Assembly (NCBI GenBank): GCA_965153355.1
Contig: OZ231127.1
Location: forward strand, 17,422,001-17,486,000
Direction: 5' to 3'
DNA from: Flaccisagitta enflata
Lineage: Eukaryota; Chaetognatha; Sagittoidea; Aphragmophora
DNA: 64,000 bases
Shown here: positions 47,755-59,666 of the stretch, piece after piece
Position numbering within the stretch: position 1 is the first letter of the stretch
How the letters are laid out: every line of letters begins with the position of its first letter
The notes under the pieces: model-generated
Databases searched by the model: none
The model's input: only the letters and a program-made list of their open reading frames with translations
Told to the model about the DNA's origin: nothing
Program-made: the position numbers and the translations under genes

Positions 47755-48390
47755 CGAATCATGCTAAGCAGGCCTCTTGATTGTTCTTTTCTGCCGACAA
47801 GCAAAAATTTTCCCCTGAACGCTGCCAATTTAACTTAAAAAAGGGGTCAATGGAAAACAAAAAGTTCCACTTCCAATGCAGGTGTGGCTGGTTTGTCAAC
47901 CTGGGCCCTGCCACTGCGGCACTGCCTACAGTTACCCGCCAAGCTAATGAGCAATGATGGCTCTCATCCCCACCAATGTGTTTAAAGCTTACACAGTAGC
48001 GAACATATCAATCAGTATATTTCTAATTTTTCCAGTTTTTTTCGGTGATTGTATCATCAATATCCATTTTTTGGGGGGCGGCTTCATGAAACACATGATG
48101 ATGTTGATAATTTTTACATGCGATTAAGATTTTCCTTTTTTTCAGTTCACAACATAAAGGACTAAGTTGTTATTATACCTTAATTCAAACTCACAGTTTT
48201 CCGAATCAACTAAGTTATGCAAGAGCAGTAATCGTAAAACTACAATATGCAAATGATATCAATGCTGACTGCAATTACCATCATCTCCATTTCGATCTTC
48301 TCCTTCTTCTTCTGTTTCTTTTCGTGCTTTTTCCTTCTTCTTCTTCTTCTTCTTCTTCTTCTTCTCCTTCTTCTTCTTCTTCTTGCTTCT
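47755..48390 (+). repeat. Interspersed repeat ending in (TTC)n, copy 1
   Basis: CAGGCCTCTTGATTGTTCTT, TGCCGACAAGCAAAA, TTTTCCCCTGA and later CAATGCTGACTGCAATTACC lead into a TTC tract (48295-48384). The second copy at 56455-57086 shows the same order and the same microsatellite at its 3' end. Confidence 0.8.
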
Positions 48391-48988
48391 TAACGCTTCT
48401 CCCTTAACATGGTCAGGACCTTGCCGACATCTTCCCTTTCCCTGCCCGAGAAGCGGCGCTGCTCGCTGCTCCAAAATCTAGAGGCCTGAATTTGCTAAGT
48501 AGCCCTAGTGCCCGTCAGTGCACATCATTCGATTGAAGTTACCGTTAAACTTTTTCTCTGAGTCTATGTCTTTTGTTTTCGGTAATCGTTGGTCGATATA
48601 GAGTTGATACACAACGTCGCCAACAGGAATAGGACCCGAAAATCTTTTTAAACAAAGGCCTCAGAACTTATTTAATTTAAAGAGCGTAACCCGCCCAGAA
48701 ACCTAAATAAACGCTTCCCACTTTGTCAGCTGCGTCCCCAATCCCCAGTCTAAGTAGTAACTGATAAGTAGCAACTTGTAAGAGCCCATTTGGCTTTATA
48801 TGATAGTCATTTCTGAAAGATCAGGTGGACGGGTGGACGGAAGGACGGGAGGACGGAAGAAGGGAAGGACGAATGTATGTAAGGACGAAGGGACAGAAAG
48901 GCAAACCCGCTTCTACAAATGCGTCGACGCATCTAAAAACTCTCGGTAACACTAACAAACTAGCAATCTTCACGCTCTCGGTGTTCTA
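48391..48988. other. Unassigned sequence with a hairpin fragment
   Basis: No gene is seen. GACGGGTGGACGGAAGGACGG and the perfect palindrome ATGCGTCGACGCAT (48919-48932) followed by CTAAAAAC are the hairpin end of a minus-oriented GTCC-hairpin copy (48826-48940). Confidence 0.5.
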
Positions 48989-49604
48989 CACTCTTTTCTT
49001 TGACTAAGAACCTTGTTTATAAGAACATTGAGGCTCATATTTTGAAAAAAATAAGAACAATCATAAGAATATCGTCAGTCTCACAGTAGGGGTGGTTATA
49101 AGAACATTCTTTCTGTTTTTGCTTTAGGTTAATGAGGGAACTGCTGTAAATAAAAATAATTGTGATTGTGTGATTACAGTGGGAACCCGATTTAACGACC
49201 TTGAAGGGACCAGAAATTTTTGGTCGTTAAATCCGAATATTGTTAAATCGAATTTATTTTTTTCTCTCATAGATCTAAACTGCTTCATAAGCAATAAAGA
49301 CTAGCATCAGTGCCTAATTGATTATCATAGTCAGTATTCAAGTGTTTGTGTAAATAGTCAACAGACATAAAGACAGAGCAAAAGACAAAAAGAATGACTG
49401 ACAGATAGACAGACAGATAAACAAACAACCATATACAGAATGATAAATGTAGCCTTGTAACCACTCACAATGTCATGTAAAAGATATGTATAAGATGCCA
49501 TAAATCACTTGTGGGATAAAAAATATTACTAAAAAATAACTGATTTTAATTCAATAAAAAAAAAAAACCTATCTACTGATGATATTTCATTGTTTTTGTT
49601 CATA

Positions 49605-51160
49605 CACCCCCCTCTACATAGCTTGAAAAGAAAAACCGAAGCCGTTTAGGGACCCAGAACTATCATCTAGGATGTGGCTACCTAAAATAACGTCAGGCTA
49701 AATCATTTTAATGGAATTTAGATAAGAAGTGTTTTTTATAATCAAGTATTTTGACGTATTGGTTTTACGTTACTTTCAAACTGGCTTTGAAAACACCGAA
49801 AAAGAGTGTAAAGGGATACCCTATTATACAACTGGTTTTACCATTTCAAGCTAGTTTTGGTTAATATTTTAAGTAGAGCAAAAAAATAAGCGAAAAAGCA
49901 GTAAATAAAGCTGTTTTTAATATTTTTCTGCGCTAAGTATTAGCTAAAGCCTGTAAACTATAAAAAGTGTGTGGAAACAGTTGGACTACATGTAGTTTTG
50001 ACTTTTTTAGCAATTTTAATGAAATATCTATCACTTAAAAGTTTAAAAAATGATTTGGAAACCGTAAATTCAGGCTTTTTTTTTGTATTTTCAAGCTTCA
50101 TCATGATCAAATTGTTTCTTAATTATTTTGTTTAATTAAAGATATATACTACATATATTTTCATACATATCTAACTATTACATATATTTTTACATATATT
50201 TCATTATTTTGTAGTCTTAATCATGGACACGCAACCTTACACCTTGCTGTGTTGGTCGGCAGGTTGGTCACTCCATCCCATCGCATTTTTAGATGCGTCC
50301 ACGCATCTCTATAAGAAGCTTTGACTGTCCGTCCGTTTGTCCGTCCTTCCGTCCATCGGTCCGTTGATCCGTCCGTCCGTTATGGTGATCGAGTTGAGAA
50401 TGATGAAAACGCATAGAATCTTGGAAATATCTCAGGTTATTGCATCATATAATAATAATCTTATAATTTTTACCATTCCTTTATCAAATAGCTATTTTAA
50501 CATATTACCTGAAATATAGCCTAAAGAGCAAAAAAAAAATCTTGTTTTTACTTTTGGGGCCATGCAGAGGGGGGTGTGTAGATGAATGACCAACATGCTA
50601 GCGTACGTAATGCGTTACCAACCAACCGACAAACCAACCGACGGACACAGCCAGTTATAAAGGTGCTTTGTCGCACCTACAAAGGCCTGAATTTACCGTT
50701 TCTAAGTCTGGTGTTTTAGCACTGCAGTGATAGATATTTCATTAAAATTGCTAAAGTAAACTACATCTGCCACTTTTTATAGTTTCTGACTTTTTTAGTG
50801 GTAGAACAATTTAGACAGAAAAATGTTAAAAAAGAGCTTAATTTGCTGTTTTTTTGCTATTTTTTTGCTCTAATCTTTAAAATATTAGCAGAAACTAGTG
50901 AAATGGTAAAAGCAGTTGTATATTAGGTATCCCTACACTTTTCAGATATTTTCTAAAGTTTTGGAAGCTAAGTGAACAGAAAAAATGCTAAATATGCTAA
51001 AAAATGCTTGATTTTTACAAAAAAAATGACTTTTATCAAAATTTTGCATTCAAATGATTTAGTCTGATGTTGTTTTAGGGTAATCAAGACATCCCAGATG
51101 ATAATTCTTAGGGTCCCCAGAGACGGTTTTTTGGTTTTTGTTTTAGTGTGTGAGGGGGTG
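49605..51160. mobile_element. Foldback element, third level of the nest
   Basis: Arms of about 480 bp, 49605-50090 and 50680-51160, are reverse complements. CACCCCCCTC pairs with GAGGGGGTG, and CTATCATCTAGGATG pairs with CATCCCAGATGATAA. AGATATTTCATTAAAATTGCTAA at 50730-50752 pairs with its complement near 50015. Flanked by CATA on both sides (49601-49604 and 51161-51164). Confidence 0.75.
50205..50685. mobile_element. GTCC-hairpin copies at the core of the nest
   Basis: A plus-oriented hairpin end lies at 50287-50385 (stem GATGCG/CGCATC, 50292-50307, then TCTATAAGAAGCTTTGACTG and GTCC repeats). A minus-oriented hairpin end lies at 50615-50680 (GACAAACCAACCGACGGACA, TTATAAAGGTGC, stem GGTGC/GCACC at 50662-50677). 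They sit in the spacer of the foldback element. Confidence 0.65.
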
Positions 51161-51727
51161 CATAATTTTTCCATTCTTTAGTTCTTATGCAACACGTTTT
51201 ATCTCAGTCTTGGTTTATATTAAAATATTTTCTGATTATAATACATACATGTTATTGAAGATTCAAATCCATAACTAATTAAAAAGTAAAGGTCACTAAA
51301 TGGGAAAAAAAAATTTGAGAGGAGCCTGAACAAGGGACCTTAAAAAAGCGAAACTAAATCAGGTTTGGCTGTTATATTAGGTGTGATTAAATCAGGTAAA
51401 ATTAACATTACATAAGCCTGTTAAAATTTGGGACCAAGGAAACCTGGATGTTAAATCCGAAATGTCGTTAAATCAGGTGACGAAAAGGCGGTAGTCCACT
51501 GTATTATAGTTTACTTCAATGAGTTTTAAACTTAAATACAATTTGTTTGTGATTGATAATTGCATTTTTATCATGTGTTTTAATTATGATCAATTTGAAA
51601 TTATTATGTGTAGTGATTTTGGAAAAAAACGTCCCAAGAATAATTTGGAAGCATATGTGTTTGCAAAATAAGAACATTGAGCCTCAGAAAAAAATAACAT
51701 GTTCTTATAAGAAAAAAAGAGTGTATT

Positions 51728-51987
51728 TCATGAGAACCTCACATCTGATCAGCCTAGTTAAGTGCTCATAACTTGTTATTAATGGGGTCACATTTGAAGT
51801 CGATCACGATCTTCAGCCCCATTAAATACGGCTTATTACTCATATAAAAACGATGGCTTGAACACGAAAATGGATTTTCGCGGCTTGTATAATCTTTTTT
51901 TAAAAAAAAGAATTATACTTTTAATCTGTTTAAACTGTTGACATCCATTTCAAATCCCGTCGAATTTTCACACAACCAACGAGAAAG
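51728..51987 (+). promoter_or_regulatory. Upstream region of the secreted-protein gene
   Basis: Contains TTGTATAATC (about 51885) 100 bp before the start codon, a weak TATA candidate. Context CACAACCAACGAGAAAGATGA at the ATG has A at -3. Promoter assignment is inference only. Confidence 0.3.
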
Positions 51988-54523
51988 ATGAGATCCTCAG
52001 TTTGCGTCTTTTTGTTGGTGTGTTTAAGTTTGGCCTCAGCTCGGCCTCAAACTGCTGGTGATGGAATTGAAGGAATCGTCGATGTCCACAGTGGAAATGC
52101 CAACGATTACGCTGATGAGGTAGGCTTTTAACTTCTTTTTTAGTCGCGGACAAGCGACTCTATAAGAAGCTTTGTCCGTCTGTCCGTCCGTCAATCTCCG
52201 TTGGTCCGTCCGTCCGTCAGTCCGTCAGTCCATCGGTCAGTCCCGTGGTGATCGAGTTTGAGAAAGTGTGAAAACCTTGGCATTTCCTCTGCCCACCCGT
52301 CCGCGACTGGTATTGGCCGTGTATCCGGCCTTGTTTCTTTGGTCGAAAAGATTAGGTCAGCGTTCTCTATCTTCTCATCAAAGACATCATGCAATACAGA
52401 TAAGCTTTGTTTTTAGTTGCGGACACGCAACTCTATAAGAGGCTTTGTCCGTCCGTCCGTCGGTCCGTCGGTTGGTCCGTCTGTCGGTCTGTCATGGTGA
52501 TTGAGTTCGAAAGCTTTTCCACCCCTGCATACCCGTCCGCAACTGGTATTGGCCGTGTATCCGGCCTTGTTTTCTTATGTCAGTTTGTTTCCTTTTGTAC
52601 TTTTGCGAGACGAAGGTTGCCGTAATTTCAAAGTTACAACCGGATGGTTTTCATCGAAATGGTTTGAATTATTGAAGGCCCCTTGAGGGCGATTGCCATC
52701 TGTAATAAATACCAGATTGGTCACTGACCAATCCGTTTCCAATTACATACACCAACATCAGGCCAACTCTGTAAGAGGGCTCATAGTGGCTTGAGTCCTA
52801 GGAGTCAACGGCAGTTCGCCATACTGGCTCATAGTAAAATGAGTTCTAGGATTCCACTTTCGTTCATCAGTCATCGTATGTCTTTCAACAGATTTTGAAG
52901 AACCTTCGAGTGGCGATCAAGAACACGGGATTAGACCCTCTCATGTTGCCCATCAGGTCCTTTGAATTCTCCAAGAAGGTTCTCGGCATGGAACTGCGTG
53001 GTTCGGCGAAGGTCTACGATGGCTTCCTAAAAGGCCTCAGCTCTATTCACAGGTACAGTTAAAATCTCGCTCAAACGGACTTCTGAGGACAAACAAATTG
53101 CATCTGTTATAAGCGGAAATTTGTTAATAGAAATAATTCTGTTGATGGAAATAGATTCTGTTAATAGAAATGAAAAGAAACAACATGAAGGAAGTATGAA
53201 CTTGCATCCACCATAGGCGGAGTTTCTTTTGTGACGGGTTTGTTGAAGCAGGGTTAACTGTAATTGTGTAAAAGTGAAAACAGGAAGCCATGATGCATTT
53301 GTTGATTTTTAGACAGCCCCTTGCAACCCTCCAATCAAATGGGATATGTTAATGTCACATTGTAGACTTAGACTCAAAAATTTTCATAGGTCCGTCAGTA
53401 GCTCAATCTTTTGCATGGACCTGCCCAATGCTTTCAATATTGCACGTTTCAAATTTCAAGGTTCTGGCTCAAATACTTTGGAAGTTATGAACATTTGTTT
53501 GAACCATATCAGGCTGAAAAAATTCCCGGAGAATCTGTAAACTTTTTTTTTATAATATGGCCGACACAAAAGTTTTCTAAGTTTTTTTCAAAAAAGTGAA
53601 ATTACAAGATTTTGGATCTAGGCAAACGACAATTTCCTATCGATTGCACCCACTTTTTTTTCAAAAAAAATTCTCATTAAGAACTTAGAGGCCCTAAGGG
53701 CCTAAGGAATTAAAATTTTGGTAAATGAGATGGACAGAGTTATGTGCATACATCAAGGTAGCCTTCAGGAACAAATTCAAGCAGATTAGTTCAAGCTAGA
53801 GCCCATGCCTTTACTACCTTCGGACCAGCCGCATAAAAAAGAGAAATATGAAAATTCACAAGGACTCAGATTTAGGATCAAGGACTCAGATTTAGGATCT
53901 GAGGTCAATATCTACACATTGACCGGGAATTACTGATGAATCTTCAGAACTGGATTGGCATCAACAACAAAGATGGACAACGGGACTCGAATCCGCGCTA
54001 CAGTTGGAGTCAATGATTTGACCGGGAACTACAAAGCTTCCGCCAAGTTCATGAATGTCGGTCCTTCATTTGGTGTCAACATCGCCATGCAAGCTGTTGG
54101 ATTTACATTTGAAATCGAAAAGGTAAGGGGCTAAGGGCAAGGAGAGCGTATCCGAATATCCAAGGGTTAATAGCTTATAAAGTCATTAATTCATTCGTTC
54201 GTTCATTCATTCATTCATTCATTCATTCATTCATTCATTCATTCATTCATTAGGTAATTCATTCATTCATTCATTCATTCATTCATTAGGTAATTCATTC
54301 ATTCATTCATTCATTCATTCATTCATTCCGTTCATACATAGCCATTGGAGAAAGGCGCTCGTCCGACGCTTCACAATTTCGCCATCGTGGATTTGGGAGA
54401 AATCAAAACGGAAATCAAAGGAAATCTCAACATCCTCAACTTCATCCTCAACAAGTTCAACAACTTCGTCATCAACATCATCAAGGACGTCGTGGCTTTG
54501 GCTTTGGGACCACCCATGAAGGT

Positions 54524-54575
<52 letters not shown>

Positions 54576-54834
54576 AATCTAACTTAGACAGACAGACGGA
54601 CAGACCCAGGCAGAAACACAGACACATAGACACATAGACAGACACACAGATACACAGCCAAACAGTGGACAGAGACAGAGAAGGACAACCGGAGAGCGCC
54701 AAACAGACAAAAAAAAACGGACACAGGCAGCCATACAGACTTCATGGAATTTTACACAAACGGATTTTTTTTCTCCTCAGGTCATCCTTCAAGAAATTTT
54801 AAATACGGTCGATCTTCCAGAGTTGGACATTTGA
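51988..54834 (+). CDS. Secreted group-7-allergen/TULIP-type lipid-binding protein (5 exons)
   Basis: Exons 51988-52119, 52892-53052, 53948-54122, 54342-54521 and 54781-54834 join in phase to 233 residues. All introns are GT-AG. Residues 1-18 form a classic signal peptide (core VCVFLLVCLSLASA) with likely cleavage before RPQ, so the product is secreted. The mature part has the order seen in arthropod group 7 allergen-like proteins: GLDPLMLPI, FSKKVLGMELRGSAKVYDG, GLSSIHRTG, VGVNDLTGNYKASAKFMNVGP and a Leu/Ile/Asn-rich amphipathic C terminus. That family has a TULIP/BPI-like fold thought to bind hydrophobic ligands; the ligand is unknown. Intron 1 holds two GTCC-hairpin elements, intron 2 a pogo-like MITE, intron 3 an (ATTC)n tract, and intron 4 (GA)n and (GACA)n tracts. 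A JHBP-like assignment is the nearest alternative. Confidence 0.88.
52138..52336 (+). mobile_element. Hairpin/(GTCC)n interspersed element in intron 1
   Basis: TTTTTTAG, stem GTCGCG...AAGCGAC (52143-52158), CTCTATAAGAAGCTTTGTCCG, GTCCGTCCGTC tract, TGATCGAGTTTGAGAAAGTG, CTGCCCACCCGTCCGCGACTG, GGCCGTGTATCCGGCCTTG. Full copy. One position in the stem is mismatched (G-A). Confidence 0.85.
52409..52575 (+). mobile_element. Second hairpin/(GTCC)n element in intron 1
   Basis: TTTTTAG, stem GTTGCGGACACGCAAC (52416-52431), TCTATAAGAGGCTTTGTCCG, GTCC tract, TGATTGAGTTCGAAAGC, CCCGTCCGCAACTGG, GGCCGTGTATCCGGCCTTG. Same orientation as the copy 70 bp upstream. Confidence 0.87.
53056..53260. mobile_element. 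Pogo-like MITE at the intron 2 splice donor
   Basis: A 205-bp element with ends CAGTTAAAATCTCGC and GCAGGGTTAACTG, TA at 53054-53055 and 53261-53262. The exon 2 donor is CAG|GTACAG, whose T is the first base of the TA target duplication, so the element starts at intron position +4. Confidence 0.85.
54186..54328. repeat. (ATTC)n tetranucleotide tract in intron 3
   Basis: Three blocks of ATTC repeat separated by ATTAGGTA. Confidence 0.95.
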
Positions 54835-55932
54835 AATGGACATTTTTTTCGCAAGGAAAGAAAAGCCGTGATTGAGTATCTAATTCTTGTTGTTTTCAAC
54901 CATTTTATTATATTAAATAATTTGTCTTAAACTGTGTTTGTAATGCTAATCCAGAAGAAGAAGAAGAAGAAGAAGAAAAGTAAAAGATGGAAAATGAGGA
55001 AATCAAGCCAGTCCAGAAAATCAAGAAAATCAAGTTAATGGAGAAAAGAAAATTAAAAAGGCGAAGTTTTTTAAACCTACTATGCCCATATAGGGAACTG
55101 TTTAATCTTTTTTTTTTTCGAGATATGTTCTTTCAAAGAATCGCAGATTAAAAAGTCAATCTTCAGACCAGAGGTGCCGATTTTGTGTAGCACGGTAGCA
55201 ACGCTACACGGCAGGAGAGCGCCGAAGTGCCGGCCTAGGATGCAGGAGGATACAGGAAAGAAAGAAAGAAAGAAAGAAAGAAGGATCCTCCAACGTTTAA
55301 ATTTGATGAAGTCTGCGCAGGTGATTCATTCGTCAGTGGATCTAATCCTCATTTGCATATTTCTTACGATAAATAAAATTCTTCATTACGAAAAAAAGTT
55401 ATTTCGTATCGTCAGTTGATTATCTATTTTAACGACAATAAAAAGCCCCATGACAACGAAAATAATGACAACGAAAATAAGCAAGCATGATTGATTTAAT
55501 TCTAGAATCTCTTTTCTTTCAACTATCATTGAGTTTTGTTTGAAAGGAAATATATGTTGAAAAAATGACGTAACTCAGTAGAATCTTCCTTAGTGCTTTC
55601 ACTTTGCGACGCCACTAAAGTAAGAACTGAAACTTGTGACTGTGACTGAGAGAAAGTGGATTTCCCCCGCCCGTCTCAAGGCATTCGTATCCTCTGGTGC
55701 TGACTGTGGCTGACGAAAACTCGTCGCTTGGGCCTTAAAAATCGCTGGAATTAGTTAGAATATTTCATCAAGTAGCAAGAAAATTAGCTAGATGTGATAA
55801 CACATGTATGAACATGAAAATAGTATAAAAATTGTTGATTAGACCAAAGATAGCGGGGAAAAGTGAACGCGACTGAGGCAAATTAAATTTTTGTCATAAA
55901 TCGCTCATTTTTAACATTGATATAATATACAT
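54835..55932. other. Unassigned sequence
   Basis: 3' flank of the secreted-protein gene (TATTAAATAATTTG near 54914 is a weak polyadenylation candidate). There is a GAAGAAGAAGAAG run at 54955-54978, a (GAAA)n tract at 55255-55282 and a small hairpin TGTAGC...GCTACA at 55186-55209. No gene. Confidence 0.4.
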
Positions 55933-56329
55933 AACTAGTCAGTGAGGGCTCACAAGGCCCTTTTCCATTTATTTCAGTTTGGGTAAAGTGAGGGATGTTG
56001 TTCCACCTATCATACTACTCAGTACCTTAGATTGGAATGTCCGGCGGTCGCAGTAAGCTTGACCTCGATTCTATCCTCTAAGGGTATGGTTTCCTAACAA
56101 GTTTACCCTCGGGTGATTTGTTGAATTTTGGTAACAAAGGTAGCAGACATTAGCCCATAACTATTTTGGTGAGGAGTTTTCTTTTGGGTTAGAGTGAGAG
56201 GAATGTTTATCAAATTATTTTATGGAAAACTAGGAGTGATGCGCGTAGTAACTAGTCAGTGAGGGCTCAAGGCCCTCTTCCATTCATTTCAGTTTGGGTA
56301 TAGTGAGGGATGTTGTTCCACCTATCATA
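55933..56329. repeat. Pair of direct repeats of about 80 bp
   Basis: ACTAGTCAGTGAGGGCTC...GGATGTTGTTCCACCTATCA occurs at 55933-56012 and 56249-56327 with few differences. The 236 bp between them is not recognised. Confidence 0.88.
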
Positions 56330-56454
56330 TAGAACACAAAATGAATGATTTATGTCATATATAAGAATAAAAAATCTCATTTCAATCATTACATATCAAT
56401 ACAGGTCAAGGGGCGGCCAGTTACCAGCGTGAAACAGCGATGTTTGAACTACAT

Positions 56455-57086
56455 CTATCAGGCCTCTTGATTGTTCTTTACTGCCGACAAGCAAAATTTT
56501 CCCCTGAGCGCTGCCAACTTAACTTAAAAAAGTGGGGGTCAGTGAATGATGGAGGAGGTTGCCTTCCCCAGCCAGACACCGGTTTCACAACACGATTACT
56601 TTACTTGAGTCTGGCAACTGCCCACAAATTCTTGCCAAGCCAGTGCTGGCTCTTAAGTCTCACCTCCGCCTGAGCGCGCTTAGTAACAACTTGAAGGCGA
56701 TAGAATTTCTGGAGCGCATGATTTTTTTCAGTAATATAATCATCGATATCCACTTTTGGCCGGGTGGCTACATTAAACGCATGACGATGTTGATAAGTTT
56801 TACTTGCAATTAAGATTTTCCTTCTTTTTAGTTCACAACATAAAGGATTAAGTTCTTATTATATTTTTAATTCAAACTCGCAGTTTTCCAAATCAACAAA
56901 GTTACACAAGAGCAGTCATCATAAAACTACATTATGCAAATGATATCAATGCTGACTGCAATTACCATCATTTCCATTTCGATCTTCTCCTTCTTTTTCG
57001 TTTTCTTTTTCTTCTTCTTCTTCTTCTTCTTCTTCTTCTCCTTCTTCTTCTTCTTCTTCTTCTTCTTCATCTTCTTCTTCTTCTTC
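56455..57086 (+). repeat. Interspersed repeat ending in (TTC)n, copy 2
   Basis: Same order of blocks as 47755-48390: AGGCCTCTTGATTGTTCTT, GCCGACAAGCAAAATTTTCC, CAATGCTGACTGCAATTACC, then a TTC tract (about 57000-57086). A microsatellite tail at the same end of both copies suggests a retroposed (SINE- or LINE-derived) family; no tRNA-type promoter boxes were identified. Confidence 0.78.
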
Positions 57087-57239
57087 CCCTTCTGATGTGA
57101 TGATTTTTTTTTCTCTGTAACACGTAGCAACTAGTTGATAGAAATAGATTTATAGAGGTCCATTGACTTGATAAAAAGTTTAGATCGCGTAAACCAGACA
57201 GTACAAACACATCAGATGTATCTTTATACAAATCCAACC

Positions 57240-57370
57240 TGTTTTTAGATGCGTCCATCAGGAACGCATCTCTATAAGAGTGTCCGTCCGTCTGTCCGTC
57301 CGTTGGTCCGTCCGTTGGTCCGTCCGTCTGTCCGTCCGTCTGTCCGTCCGTCCGTCCGTCCGTCCGTTAC
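57240..57370 (+). mobile_element. Hairpin/(GTCC)n element, long-loop variant
   Basis: TTTTTAG, stem GATGCGTCC...GGAACGCATC (57248-57270) with a larger loop, TCTATAAGAGTGTCCGTCCG and a (GTCC/GTCT)n tract to 57366. The distal box is not evident. Confidence 0.75.
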
Positions 57371-57541
57371 GCCTGTGCAATGCCAAAAGCACGTTTCTCG
57401 TCTGTTTTTGGCCACGGTGAGATCCTACACTGAAACAAATGATCAACCAGCATGTTTCGAGAGTCTTTTCACTCGTCTGTTTGTCCATCTGTCTCTCCAT
57501 ACATATGTCACATGATCAATACAAGCTAAGACACAGCCCGA

Positions 57542-57545
<4 letters not shown>

Positions 57546-57605
<60 letters not shown>

Positions 57606-57696
57606 GAAGCGTGAAGAAAAGGAACTAAGAAGAAGACTGTAAGGGTCAGATGAAGGGCAACTCAGAGAGAGAGCAAGATAGAGAGAGAGGCAAGAG

Positions 57697-57742
<46 letters not shown>

Positions 57743-57770
57743 CAGACAGACAGACAGAGACCAACAGACA
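57546..57770. repeat. (GA)n tracts and (GACA)n
   Basis: GA at 57546-57599 and 57660-57740, then GACAGACAGACAG to 57770. Confidence 0.95.
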
Positions 57771-57971
57771 GACAGACCAAAGCCGAGTGAAATACAAGCT
57801 AGCTAAAATTTGCACACAAAAATGTAAAGTTTTCTTTATCTAACCACTTTTTACCAGTTTGTGACCTGTGATGGACCTGTAAAGCAATCAAAATTTTTTC
57901 TGCGCATGATTTTATTTATTTCAATGAGGTGATATAATCAAAGGAAATAAAAATAATCATAACCGAAACTT

Positions 57972-58155
57972 TTTTTAGTCGCGTGCTACGCACTACCAGC
58001 CAAAACACGGTCCGTCGGTCCATTGGTCCATCCGTTGGTCATACTTTACTTTTCTTGGGTTTTTGCGGTCTTTGGCCTCACTGCTCCTGCCCAAATGATC
58101 AAGTGACCTCAAATATGGCCCCTGCCCACCCGTGTATTCGGCCTTGTTTTCATAA
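57972..58155 (+). mobile_element. Hairpin/(GTCC)n element, degenerate
   Basis: TTTTTTTAG, stem GTCGCGTGCTACGCAC with one mismatch (57978-57993), GGTCCGTCGGTCC, CTGCTCCTGCCC, CCCTGCCCACCCGTGTATTC, GGCCTTGTTTTC. Confidence 0.75.
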
Positions 58156-59248
58156 GTGCTAGTTTAGGTTGTTTTTTACCACTCGAAGATCATTTTTTGC
58201 TTAAATAAACCTGACCAAGCTGCCAGATGAGCACTCAACACAGCCTTCAGAACCAGACGAGGTTTAAAGAGTGAAAAAAAGGACGAAACTATGCGGAAAA
58301 GAATGAAAAATTTCATATTTTGACTTTTTTTTCTCCTTTTTCCATCTTTAAGTGGCCATATCTTTTGAACGACTGAACCGATTTAGTCGCGCAAAAAAGC
58401 ATCAGACGCCCCTTAAAAAACTCTACATTTTGGTCACTAATTTTTCCTATTTCCATCAGAAAACGACTGAGTTGTGATTTTTTGAATGAAATAGTTTTTC
58501 TGACAAAATATGCCTCATGTAGACTAGGGTCATACGGGTTGTTTTTTGGAAATTCATATGAGGCTGGAATCTGAGGTTTACGTTTATTGAATGTAGAAAA
58601 GGATAGAAAAAAATTGGGTATGTCAGCTGCAGGAAAAATAATCCGTTTCGATCAAAAATAGAGGTATCAGATAAGGCGAAAATCATGAAAATCATGAAAA
58701 TGATGAAAATAATAGCCAAGATATGGGCCATTGGTAATAGATACCAGGACTCTAAAAACCAGTTGTTTTTGGCTTAGATGATGTATTTTTGCCTTACTCT
58801 TACCTCTCATGACAATAATTAGGCTTCCAATGCAAGCTTTTTTCATTTTTAGGGCTTTATACATGCTGCCATAAAAAAAAAAATTAGCGAAAAATCAAAA
58901 AAATTGAGAAAATCTTTAAAAAAAGGAAAAAAATTATCTTGTCTAGTGTGTGTTTAAAAAATATTACTGTTTGTTTTTAAAGATGCTTGTTTGATTTAGT
59001 ATTTCGTATTACCATATTCTTTTACATATGTTAAAAAAAAAAAAACCATTTTAACCATGAAATATTTGCAATAAAGGCAGAAATAAGCGAAATCAACATA
59101 AAGTGCAAAACTCAGTGCTCAAGCTTCTTCCTCCAGGACTTACAACCTGGCATGGGTGTTTTACTTAATTTTTTTTTCTGTTTTTTTGGTTTTTAAAAAA
59201 GATTTTAAGATTTTTTTGTTTTTTTTTTTTGGTTAATCAATGTTTGCT
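58156..59248. other. Unassigned sequence
   Basis: AT-rich, with AATCATGAAAATCATG words near 58680 and long T-runs at 59169-59230 next to the transposon end. No gene is recognised. Confidence 0.4.
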
Positions 59249-59666
59249 ACACAAGTGGATAGGGCTTGACGGGGTCAAACTAAGAACTAGTTTGACGGAA
59301 TGGCTGATTTTTAACACATAAGGCAATTTCATCAAAAGCAGTAGAAATGACAAACAATTTTTTCAATGAATCAAAGTATTGTACCATGAAATACACAATT
59401 AGGTGATGAGTTCAAACTGTAAAATGTTTGATCCAGCGGCTGATTTTTAACTACTAAGGCAACAATAATTAGTAATACAGATTATATAATTGAATATCAG
59501 CATCAAAAATCAAATTGAAAAATTAAAAACTGAGCGGGCTCTGTGCTAGATCACCATGACCTCAGTTCAAAAAAAAAGAATACAATTTGCAAAAAAAAAA
59601 CAATGACAGTAAATGAGCGGGATTTGTGTAAAATCACCAAGACCTCATTTACTATTTTCAATATTC

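Larger units (their letters stand above)
49177..51501. mobile_element. Pogo/Tigger-like element, second level of the nest
   Basis: Left CAGTGGGAACCCGATTTAACG and right end in TAGTCCACTG, TA at 49175-49176 and 51502-51503. Subterminal CGTTAAATC words occur at both ends (49233 and about 51468). No transposase frame is visible. Its interior is dominated by the foldback element at 49605-51160. Confidence 0.75.
48989..51725. mobile_element. Outer element of a four-level nest (TATAAGAAC family)
   Basis: Left end CACTCTTTTCTTTGACTAAGAAC and right end GTTCTTATAAGAAAAAAAGAGTG, TA at 48987-48988 and 51726-51727. The family is that of 27630-28055. Most of its length is the inserted element at 49177-51501. 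Confidence 0.75.
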
